A stretch of 64,000 nt of DNA. It comes from CBDDKZ01 sp965230415. Lineage in GTDB: Bacteria > Bacteroidota > Bacteroidia > Cytophagales > JAAEPT01. The stretch lies in the NCBI GenBank assembly GCA_965230415.1, contig CBDDKZ010000005.1:3348001-3412000 (forward strand), in the 5' to 3' direction. The notes under the pieces were generated by a model that saw only the letters and a list, made by a program, of their open reading frames with translations, was not told the origin of the DNA and did no database searches. The position numbers were made by a program, and so were the translations under genes. Position 1 is the stretch's first letter. Each line of letters begins with the position of its first letter. Positions 25,998-33,818 of this stretch are shown piece after piece.

Positions 25998-27877
25998 TGC
26001 ATACCGGTATTGAAAACCTTAAAGTCTTATTGATAACTCCTCCTTTTACGCAATTAAATACGCCTTACCCGGCTACGGCTTATCTAAAAGGTTATTTGGA
26101 TACGCTCAAGGTCGATGCTGCCCAGGTAGATTTAGGGATAGAGGTCGTGCTTCAGCTCTTTACAAAAACCGGGCTTCAGGCGCTCTTTGGCGAAATAGAA
26201 TCTGTTTTTAGTCAAGATTTATCACTAGATCAACAAAAAAAAATAAGCCAGCAGGAAATTTATATAAATACTATAGAAGCTGTAATCGGTTTTTTGCAAG
26301 GCCGCGACGATATGTTGAGCCATCGAATTGTGGCCCGTGATTTTTTACCGGAAGGTAAACGCTTTCAGGAAATTGAAGATAAATTGCTTGCCTTTGGTAC
26401 AATGGGAATTAGGGATAAGGCGCGCTACTTAGCTACAATGTATTTAGAAGATCTGTCTGATTTGATCAAAGAGACTGTGGATCCACATTTTGGCTTTAGC
26501 AGATACGCAGAGTCCTTAGGACTTAATGCGCTGGATTTTGAACTGCTTAGTCATGAGTTGGAGGATGAGCCTACTTTCGTTGATGATATATTGTTACAAT
26601 TATTAGATTACGAACTGGAGCACTTTGATGCCGATTTGGTATGTCTGACCGTGCCTTTTCCAGGGAATTTGTATAGCGCATTACGTTGTGGGAAACATAT
26701 TAAAGATAATTATGAAGGAGTGGCAGTAGCGATGGGCGGTGGGTATGCCAATACCGAATTGAGAAAATTGAAGGATCGACGGGTATTCGAAATGTTAGAT
26801 TTTATTACGCTCGATGATGGAGAAATGCCTTTACGTAATTTGTTGGAATATTTGGCGGGGAATAGGACTTTAGAGGACTTGAAAAGGTGTTTTACTGTAG
26901 AAGATGAGGTGGTAGTTTATAGCAATGGGTCCAAAGATACGGATGTAACTCAAGGAGCTTTGGCTGCTCCAAGTTATGAAGGGTTAAATCCTGTTAATTA
27001 TTTGTCAGCTATAGATTTAGTAAACCCTATGCAACGATTGTGGAATGACGGTTGGTGGAATAAACTGACTATGGCGCATGGCTGTTACTGGGGGAAATGT
27101 ACTTTTTGCGATATAAGCCTTAGTTATATAAGAGATTATGAACAAAACTCGGCACGGGACCTTTGTAACCGGGTTGAGTATTTAATAAAACAAACCGGTA
27201 AAAGTAGTTTTCATTTTGTAGATGAGGCTGCACCGCCGGCTTTAATGAAAAAATTTGCACAAGAAATTCTACATAGAGGCTTGGTGATTTCATGGTGGGC
27301 AAATATTCGTTTTGAAAAAAGTTTCAATGCTGAATTATGCAGTTTATTAAAAAAGTCAGGTTGTGTGGCAGTTTCCGGAGGCTTGGAAGTGGCATCGGAC
27401 AGGCTTTTGAAGTTAATAAACAAAGGAGTAACAGTGCAACAAGTGGCTCAGGTTACTTCTGCTTTTTCGAAGACAGGAATAATGGTTCATGCCTATTTGA
27501 TGTATGGCTTTCCTTCACAAACGTCACAGGAAACTATCGATTCTTTGGAAATGGTAAGGCAACTATTCGAAAATAAGTTTGTGCAATCAGCTTACTGGCA
27601 CAAATTTACAATGACCGCTCATAGTCCCGTTGGGATGAATCCGGGAAAATTTGCTGTGAGTGCTCTCGATGATTATGAAGGCTCTTTTGCAAATAATGAT
27701 ATTCCACATGTAGATAAAAGTGGCGCAGATCATGAGTGTTTTGGGGAAGGTTTAAGGGCCTCTCTTTACAATTACATGCATGGCATTGGTTTTGATATTC
27801 CACTTAACTATTGGTTTGATTTTGAGGTGCCGGCAACTACAGTTGACAAAAAGTATATAAAATTGTGTGTCAGCTGA
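25997..27877 (+). CDS. B12-binding-type radical SAM protein
   Basis: A 626-residue radical SAM enzyme of unknown substrate. The N-terminus (VLLITPPFTQLNTPYPAT) is the start of a cobalamin-binding-like Rossmann domain extending to ~300, though the classic DxHxxG motif is not obvious. The iron-sulfur motif is AHGCYWGKCTFCDIS near residue 362 (C-x3-C-x2-C). The barrel continues with FHFVDEAAPP and SGGLEVASDRLL, and MVHAYLMYGFP near residue 497. It is coupled to ygiQ by a one-base overlap, so the pair is likely functionally linked. Anaerobic-type oxidation, methylation or tRNA/cofactor modification are all possible; none is shown. Confidence 0.8.
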   Translation: MHTGIENLKVLLITPPFTQLNTPYPATAYLKGYLDTLKVDAAQVDLGIEVVLQLFTKTGLQALFGEIESVFSQDLSLDQQKKISQQEIYINTIEAVIGFLQGRDDMLSHRIVARDFLPEGKRFQEIEDKLLAFGTMGIRDKARYLATMYLEDLSDLIKETVDPHFGFSRYAESLGLNALDFELLSHELEDEPTFVDDILLQLLDYELEHFDADLVCLTVPFPGNLYSALRCGKHIKDNYEGVAVAMGGGYANTELRKLKDRRVFEMLDFITLDDGEMPLRNLLEYLAGNRTLEDLKRCFTVEDEVVVYSNGSKDTDVTQGALAAPSYEGLNPVNYLSAIDLVNPMQRLWNDGWWNKLTMAHGCYWGKCTFCDISLSYIRDYEQNSARDLCNRVEYLIKQTGKSSFHFVDEAAPPALMKKFAQEILHRGLVISWWANIRFEKSFNAELCSLLKKSGCVAVSGGLEVASDRLLKLINKGVTVQQVAQVTSAFSKTGIMVHAYLMYGFPSQTSQETIDSLEMVRQLFENKFVQSAYWHKFTMTAHSPVGMNPGKFAVSALDDYEGSFANNDIPHVDKSGADHECFGEGLRASLYNYMHGIGFDIPLNYWFDFEVPATTVDKKYIKLCVS

Positions 27878-27968
27878 AAATATGTCAAATGTCTTTCAAA
27901 AGATTTATTTCCTTACTCAAAAAATGACTAATATTGCAGGTCTCAATAGAATGAAACGAATAGGGTAG

Positions 27969-28946
27969 GTGAAAGAAAAGCAGAAGAAAATTCTTAAAAA
28001 CAGTTTGTTTGTTCTGATAGCAATTGCGGCTATTGTTTATGGGAGTAGAAATATAGACCTACAGAAGAGTTTTGAAGAAATAAAAAAAGCTGATTTTTTT
28101 TGGGTCATTGTTTCCTCGGGAGCTGGTATTATTGCATTTGTGTTACGCGGATTGAGATGGAAAATGATGCTGTCGCCAATGGGGTATGAAGTGAAAGCAA
28201 TTAACAGTATTTCAGCAGTTATAGTAACTTATTTTACAAATCTTTTTGTACCTCGTGCCGGGGAATTGGCACGTTGTACAGCCTTATATCGCGTAGAAAA
28301 GGTGCCGGTTGAGAAATCTATAGGCACGGTTATTCTTGAACGTGTGATAGATTTGATCATGCTGCTTTTCACAATGTTAGTTACGTTGATAGTCAATTTT
28401 GAGTTACTAAGCAACTTCATTATAGATAACCTGAATTTGAAAAATAAACATGGGGCGACTGATGGAAACGTGGTGCTCTATGTTGTCTTGGTATTGGGCG
28501 TTTTAGGTTTGGTCATAGTTTGGCTTTTTCGAAAGCAATTGATGAAAATTGGTTTTTTAACCAAGATGGTAAATGGGGTAAAAGAAGGGGTATTAGTAAT
28601 ATTTAAAATGAAGCGTACCTGGTTGTATATTTTGTACTCGGTGTTAATATGGTTATGCTACATTAGTATGATATATATGTCTTTTTGGGCGCTGGAGTCT
28701 ACAAGAGAAATGACCATACAGCAAGGGCTTTTTGTCTTTGTTGCTGGTACCATGGGTTTTATTTTACCCGCTCCCGGAGGAGTGGGGACGTATCATGCTG
28801 CTATTATTGCGAGTTTTGTGTCACTAAAACTCTCAAAAGAGGTGGGGGCTACTTATGCGGTTATTGTCCATGGCGCTCAAACGGTATTATCTTTAATTGC
28901 AGGTGGCTATGCATTTCTTCAATTATATATTTACAGTAGAAAGTGA
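27969..28946 (+). CDS. UPF0104 / lysylphosphatidylglycerol-synthase-like membrane protein
   Basis: A 325-residue polytopic inner-membrane protein of the flippase-like family related to the transmembrane half of MprF (PF03706). About eight hydrophobic segments can be seen, and the family motifs VPRAGELARCTALYR near residue 95 and LPAPGGVGTYHAAII near residue 264 are clear. No aminoacyl-transferase domain is attached. The start is the GTG at 27969; in frame just upstream is ATG-4 codons-TAG (27951-27968), so the stop immediately abuts the GTG. Probable role: lipid or polyprenyl-linked substrate transport across the membrane; the substrate is unknown. The 91 bases before it separate it from the radical SAM pair. 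Confidence 0.82.
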   Translation: MKEKQKKILKNSLFVLIAIAAIVYGSRNIDLQKSFEEIKKADFFWVIVSSGAGIIAFVLRGLRWKMMLSPMGYEVKAINSISAVIVTYFTNLFVPRAGELARCTALYRVEKVPVEKSIGTVILERVIDLIMLLFTMLVTLIVNFELLSNFIIDNLNLKNKHGATDGNVVLYVVLVLGVLGLVIVWLFRKQLMKIGFLTKMVNGVKEGVLVIFKMKRTWLYILYSVLIWLCYISMIYMSFWALESTREMTIQQGLFVFVAGTMGFILPAPGGVGTYHAAIIASFVSLKLSKEVGATYAVIVHGAQTVLSLIAGGYAFLQLYIYSRK

Positions 28947-29301
28947 TTTTTTCATGTCATAAAATGAAAAAAATATTATTTTTTTTAATGTCTAAAAATC
29001 CCTGTTTTTAGTATTTAAGTCCTGTTTTTTAGTTATTAATTGTCTTTTTTACACTAAGGTTGTTGAAACAAATGTGTTGTAATTTATGTATAAATAATTG
29101 TGAATTACTAATGTCTGTTTTGTTTAGCAATGGTATGACAGTGGCTCGGATTGTGAAGAGCGATGTGGGCATGAATAGACTAGCTAGTGGGTGCTAAACA
29201 AAAAATCATGAGAAGAGAAGTTGTATTGAGGGGGAGATAAGAGGGGTTGGTTGTGTGGTTAGAATAATAAAAGGAACTACTTTGGTGGTTCCTTTTATTG
29301 T
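28947..29301. other. Intergenic region with two hairpins
   Basis: A 355-base gap between convergent genes. An A+T-only hairpin at 28947-28972 (TTTTTTCAT / ATGAAAAAA) followed by a T-run may end the membrane-protein gene. The middle (about 28990-29260) is G/T-rich late on and carries no ORF, tRNA or repeat that I can support. The strong terminator at 29266-29299 is listed separately. Confidence 0.5.
29266..29299 (-). terminator. Terminator of dinB-dnaE2, bidirectional
   Basis: AATAAAAGGAACTAC (29266-29280) pairs with GTGGTTCCTTTTATT (29285-29299), with one G-T wobble pair. The A and T ends fit both strands. It directly follows the dnaE2 stop at 29302. Confidence 0.8.
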
Positions 29302-32253
29302 TTAAGCGTACCTGGGGTCTTCTATGTATTTTAATTTTTTCATATAATTAACTTCTATGCTCAAAAAATCAAACTCTTCTGTTACTATTCCAATGAGTAG
29401 GTAAACTCCTTTGCCTCTAAAAGGGTACTTTCGTGCAGAGGGAGGGAAGTGTACAGTATCCAAAAAGTCCCCGTTTTGATCTAAAAAAGTTCCGAATTGC
29501 ATATTTTGTCCCTTGCTTGTGGATGTGTTTTTTATGGAAGTTAAGTAGCCGTAAGTTTGTATCGTTTTATTTTTTAATTGTGAAAGATCAATTCTTCCCT
29601 TGTTATAAGGGATTTTTTCGGCTAATAAATTAAAAGGATTACACAGAGGGAATCCCAGTAACTCCATTTCTTCAAAAGCGGATTCGAATTTTTTAAAGCT
29701 TAAGGGTGGTAATGAGTATTGCTTGGTTTTAATGTGAAAAAGTTGTTGTGGGAGTGTTGTTTTTCTTTTGTGATATAATTGATGTGCTTCCCAAAGCAAA
29801 ACCTTCCTATTGGGGTTGATTGAACGGAAACTATTTATTCGAATTAAAAGAGCTAATTGTTCAAGTGTAATGCTGATACGGCTCGTAAAATCTTCCAGAG
29901 ATCTAAAGGTTCCTTGATTCTTTCTGTTTCCTATTATTTCTATGATGATTCTTTCGTGTACTTCCTTAATTAATGAAAAGCCTAGAAAAATAGTTTCTTT
30001 TATGATAGTGTGTGATGATTGGCTGGTGTTGATGCATGGAGCTTCTATTTTTGCACCAAGCATACGTGCTTCATGGATGTATAATTCTTTGCTGTAAAAA
30101 CCTCCGCCATTGTTGAGGATAGCTACCATAAATTCCAGTGGGTAATGCACCTTGAGGTAGAGACTTTGAAAGCTTTCGACGGCATAAGAGGCTGAGTGTC
30201 CTTTTGCAAATGCATATCCGGCAAAGCTTTCTATTTGACGCCATATCTCTTTGGTGTCTTTTTCTGGGTGGCCTTTATTGTTGCAATTGTCGAAAAAACG
30301 TTGTTTTACTTTATTGAATTCATCGCGAGACCGGTATTTGCCAGACATGCCTCTTCGTAGTACATCGGCTTCTTCCAGTGTAAGGCCAGCGTAATAATGA
30401 GCCACTTTTATGACGTCTTCCTGGTAAACCATTACTCCGTAAGTGTCAGGCATTATTTGTAGTAGTATAGGGTGGGCTTGTTTGCGTTGCTCAGGGTCAC
30501 GGAAGCGAAGTATGTATTCGCGCATCATTCCTGATTTGGCTACCCCGGGTCGTATAATTGAGCTGGCGGCAACTAAGCCTAAGTAATCATCGGCTTCCAG
30601 TTTTTTTAAAAGCATGCGCATAGCTGGTGATTCAATGTAAAAACATCCAATAGCCCGGGCTTCGCGTAGCGCTGTTTTAACTTTGGGATCGTTTTTGATA
30701 GATTCGATGTCGTGAATATCTATGCTAGTGGTTGTGTGTTTTTTTTTAATGGATTCTAATGCATCTTTTATTTTGGCAAGGCCACGCTGTCCTAATATGT
30801 CAAATTTATGAAGGCCAATATCTTCCGCTATAAGCATGTCAAAATGTGTTGTGGGGAAGCCTTTGGGTGGTAAGAATGTGGAGGTGAAATGACTGATTTT
30901 TTTTTCGGATATAAGTATGCCGCCAGCGTGTATGCTGGGGTGACTGGGTAAGCCTTCTATTAACTTCGCGTATTTAAGTGTTAATAGTTGTAATTGATCG
31001 TGTTCGTTAAAGTATGGTTTGGTTAGTTGGTCTATTTCATGATTTGGAAGTCCTAGGACCTTTCCTACTTCGCGTATGGCTGCCCGGTATTGAAATGTTA
31101 CATGTGAGCCAAGTAAAGTAACGTGAGGAAATCTGTGGAATATATACCTGGTCACATCTTCTCTGTCTCTGGAGGAAAAATCGAGATCAAAGTCGGGTGG
31201 GTTTTTACGGTAAAGGTTCATGAAACGTTCGAAATAGAGGTCGAGCTCTATAGGGTCGACATCGGTGATGTACAAGAGGTAGGCAACGATGCTATTTGCA
31301 CCGCTGCCTCTACCTACATAAAAATACCCTTTACGTCGGGCGTACTGTACAATGTCCCAATTGATCAAAAAATACGAAACTGCCTGCTTGGAGTAGATGG
31401 TTTCAAGCTCTTTTTTAAGCCGGTCCTTTATTGTTGTTGAAACATGTCGGTATCGTTTTAATAATCCGCTGTAGCAAAGGAAGCGCAGTTGCTTGAAATC
31501 TTCTTCCAAAGTGTTGAGGTAACTTTTCTGGTTTTGAATAATGCTACCGTCAAACGAAAAATGAACAGTGCAGTTTTCCATGATTTGTTGAGCATTGTCA
31601 ATTAAAAAATGGAAATCCAGATAGGATTCCTGGAGGGAAGTTGGGTGTCTAAAAATGTGATTGGGGTTTCCTTGTTCACCCTTATCTAATTTGCTTAGGA
31701 GGGTGTTGTTGTCTATAGCACGGAGTATCCGGTGTCTATTGAAGTCTTTTTGATGTCTGAATGTACAGGTGTTGAATGCTATTAATCGTTCTTTGGGTAG
31801 TTTTTTTTTAAGAAAGTCTATGTGTAATTGATTGATTTCATAAGGGTTAATGCCTATGTATTCATTTAAGCCAAGCTTGAGTGTTAATTGATGTTTAATG
31901 GCGTGTTTATAGGGGTAGATAACTATGACGTTTTTCCAGTTGGGGGCCGAAGGTTTAAAATCTTGGTTCTTATGTAAGTGCAGCGAAAGGTGTTCGTTAA
32001 TCTCTTGAAATCCCGTGTTGTTTTTTGCGATACCTATATACTGCTGCGAAACGTTGTTGCGGAAATCAACCCCTAATAATGGAGTGATTCCTTCCTTTTG
32101 AGCAAGCCTGGCGAAGTTAAGACAGGCTGAGGTGTTGTTGATGTCTGTAAGGGCAAGGTGAGTTATTTGCCTGTCCTTGGCTTCTTTTAATAGCTCTTTC
32201 GGGCTCATAATTCCGTAGCGGTAACTATAATAAGAGTGTGTGTTTAGGTACAT
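29302..32253 (-). CDS. dnaE2: Error-prone DNA polymerase III alpha subunit (DnaE2/ImuC type)
   Basis: C-family DNA polymerase of 983 residues from ATG 32253 (MYLNTHSYYSYRYG), a start matching the family; the frame opens 14 codons earlier. The N-terminal PHP domain (HLALTDINNTSACLNF) is present but lacks several metal ligands seen in proofreading PHPs. Catalytic aspartates are in PDFDLDFSSRDR near residue 358 and HKFDILGQRG. An OB-fold (QTYGYLTSIKN, FLDQNGDF) lies near the C-terminus, and the tau-binding tail of replicative DnaE is absent. Short length and linkage to a Y-family polymerase gene, 22 bases upstream, mark it as the translesion form used in DNA-damage mutagenesis rather than the main replicase. 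Confidence 0.88.
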   Translation of the reverse strand: MYLNTHSYYSYRYGIMSPKELLKEAKDRQITHLALTDINNTSACLNFARLAQKEGITPLLGVDFRNNVSQQYIGIAKNNTGFQEINEHLSLHLHKNQDFKPSAPNWKNVIVIYPYKHAIKHQLTLKLGLNEYIGINPYEINQLHIDFLKKKLPKERLIAFNTCTFRHQKDFNRHRILRAIDNNTLLSKLDKGEQGNPNHIFRHPTSLQESYLDFHFLIDNAQQIMENCTVHFSFDGSIIQNQKSYLNTLEEDFKQLRFLCYSGLLKRYRHVSTTIKDRLKKELETIYSKQAVSYFLINWDIVQYARRKGYFYVGRGSGANSIVAYLLYITDVDPIELDLYFERFMNLYRKNPPDFDLDFSSRDREDVTRYIFHRFPHVTLLGSHVTFQYRAAIREVGKVLGLPNHEIDQLTKPYFNEHDQLQLLTLKYAKLIEGLPSHPSIHAGGILISEKKISHFTSTFLPPKGFPTTHFDMLIAEDIGLHKFDILGQRGLAKIKDALESIKKKHTTTSIDIHDIESIKNDPKVKTALREARAIGCFYIESPAMRMLLKKLEADDYLGLVAASSIIRPGVAKSGMMREYILRFRDPEQRKQAHPILLQIMPDTYGVMVYQEDVIKVAHYYAGLTLEEADVLRRGMSGKYRSRDEFNKVKQRFFDNCNNKGHPEKDTKEIWRQIESFAGYAFAKGHSASYAVESFQSLYLKVHYPLEFMVAILNNGGGFYSKELYIHEARMLGAKIEAPCINTSQSSHTIIKETIFLGFSLIKEVHERIIIEIIGNRKNQGTFRSLEDFTSRISITLEQLALLIRINSFRSINPNRKVLLWEAHQLYHKRKTTLPQQLFHIKTKQYSLPPLSFKKFESAFEEMELLGFPLCNPFNLLAEKIPYNKGRIDLSQLKNKTIQTYGYLTSIKNTSTSKGQNMQFGTFLDQNGDFLDTVHFPPSARKYPFRGKGVYLLIGIVTEEFDFLSIEVNYMKKLKYIEDPRYA

Positions 32254-32275
32254 AACGCAATAGAAATGAGGCAAA

Positions 32276-33487
32276 TTATTGTCTTCGATTTGCAAGTAAA
32301 GAGGGTGGTTCGCCGGTAAAGGGATTAACTCTACCTATCGTGCGCGCTTCAGAACCGTTAGCGCGAATAAGTGAACGATCTCCGTATTTGTTGCGTATCC
32401 GATCCATGGCCTGGTATAGTTTTATCTTTTTTTCTGAATCATTAAATAGGTGTATTTGTAAATTCCCCTGAGCCAAATGACTGAAATTGACACCTATAAG
32501 TCGTACTAATAGACGTTTGTTGTGTAGGTTTTCAAATAATTGTAGTGTATAAGAAATGAGTAAACTGTCATCTGCTGTGTGTATGATCTTCCGCTGAGAC
32601 GTGTAAGTGTTGAAATCTGAATAACGTATTTTGACAGATACGCATGCGGTGACTTTGTTCCCTCTTCGAAGTTGAAAAGCCAGGTTCTCGGCCATAGCAC
32701 TAAGGATACTTCTTAATTTTTTGACATCAATAGTATCTTTGTCGAAGGTACGTTCTGTAGATATTGATTTGCGCTCGTGATAAGGGGTGACTGGCGAGTT
32801 GTCTATGCCCCGGGCTTTGTGCCATAATGAAATTCCATTTTTTCCTAATGTGTTTTGCATGAGTTCCATAGGCATGTTTTGAATAGTGTGTATTTGTCTT
32901 ATACCAAGGGAACAAAGTGTTTTGTAGCTTTTTTCGCCGACCATGGGGATTTTTTTTACCGATAAAGGACCGAGAAATGATTTCTCGGCCCCATAATCGA
33001 TAAGTAGTTGGTTGTTAGGTTTCGCTTCTCCTGTGGCAACCTTGGAGACGGTCTTGTTCTCCGATTGCCCAAAAGATACAGGTAAGCCGGTTTCCTTGAT
33101 GATGCGTTGGCGTATCTCACGCATCATTTTAAAGCTGCCAAAGTATTTATCAGTGCCGCTGAGGTCAATGTAAAATTCGTCAATAGAGCTTTTTTCAAAA
33201 AGTGGAACCGATTCTCTGATGATTTCAGTGACTTCATCAGATTTTTTTAGGTAGGTGCTGGAATTACCCTTAATGATAACAGCTTCCGGACAGAGCTGTC
33301 GGGCGATTTTCATGGGCATCGCAGAGTGGATGCCAAAAGAGCGAGCTTCATAGCTGCAGGAAGCAACTACGCCTCGATCTGTAGTGCCGCCAATTAAAAC
33401 AGGTTTGTTGTATAACCGTTTGTCTATCAGTCGTTCACAGGAGACAAAAAAAGTGTCTAGATCGATGTGTGCTATAGCTCGTTTCAT
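32276..33487 (-). CDS. dinB: Y-family DNA polymerase (DinB / ImuB-like, active site intact)
   Basis: Translesion polymerase of 403 residues from ATG 33487 (MKRAIAHIDLDTFFVSCERL). Catalytic residues are kept: the first Asp in HIDLDTFF and the Asp-Glu pair in SSIDEFYIDLSG near residue 107, so it is not the inactive ImuB type. Palm and fingers motifs VVASCSYEARSFGIHSAM and KVATGEAKPNNQ are present, then helix-hairpin-helix and little-finger regions. It is the first gene of a two-gene unit with dnaE2. Elsewhere in this phylum such pairs are often LexA-controlled; no lexA or imuA is in the window and I see no clear LexA dyad upstream. Confidence 0.9.
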   Translation of the reverse strand: MKRAIAHIDLDTFFVSCERLIDKRLYNKPVLIGGTTDRGVVASCSYEARSFGIHSAMPMKIARQLCPEAVIIKGNSSTYLKKSDEVTEIIRESVPLFEKSSIDEFYIDLSGTDKYFGSFKMMREIRQRIIKETGLPVSFGQSENKTVSKVATGEAKPNNQLLIDYGAEKSFLGPLSVKKIPMVGEKSYKTLCSLGIRQIHTIQNMPMELMQNTLGKNGISLWHKARGIDNSPVTPYHERKSISTERTFDKDTIDVKKLRSILSAMAENLAFQLRRGNKVTACVSVKIRYSDFNTYTSQRKIIHTADDSLLISYTLQLFENLHNKRLLVRLIGVNFSHLAQGNLQIHLFNDSEKKIKLYQAMDRIRNKYGDRSLIRANGSEARTIGRVNPFTGEPPSLLANRRQ

Positions 33488-33818
33488 GTTTGTAAAATTA
33501 GCAAAAACTAAAATAAATAGCAAGAATTACTCTAAAAAATCTGTTGCCAGTAATGTTTTTTTTTGATAAGTACTTTTCACATTTAAAATGCTAAAAAAAT
33601 TAGTTTTTTCAACTAATGGAATTAGCTTCAGCATCTTTGAAAAGGAACGGTTAAAATGAGTAGAACGATACGGTGCTTTGGTGGCTATAAATGGATGTGT
33701 CTAAGACCAGATTTACTATTGAAAAGCATGCTTGTAAGATGGAAGATGAGGAATAAAAAAATCCCGATGCACAGGAGAGGAGTACATCGGGATGGTGATT
33801 TTAGGCTGGTCTAAATGT
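33488..33818. other. Intergenic region upstream of dinB
   Basis: A 331-base gap. It should hold the dinB promoter, but no exact TAnnTTTG match is present on the minus strand. A small hairpin (ATTAGTT at 33599-33605 with AACTAAT at 33611-33617) followed on the minus strand by six Ts could act as a weak terminator or leader element. The rest is A+T-rich with a terminator at its far end. Confidence 0.45.
33754..33793 (-). terminator. Terminator of the secreted serine-hydrolase gene
   Basis: ATCCCGATG (33761-33769) pairs with CATCGGGAT (33785-33793) around a 15-base loop; on the minus strand the stem is followed by seven Ts. It lies 25 bases past the stop of the gene at 33819. Confidence 0.75.

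Noticed and set aside
33656..33814. 52-codon ORF upstream of dinB on the plus strand
   Set aside because: It reads straight through the terminator hairpin of the neighbouring gene, has no supporting motif, and its codon content looks random.
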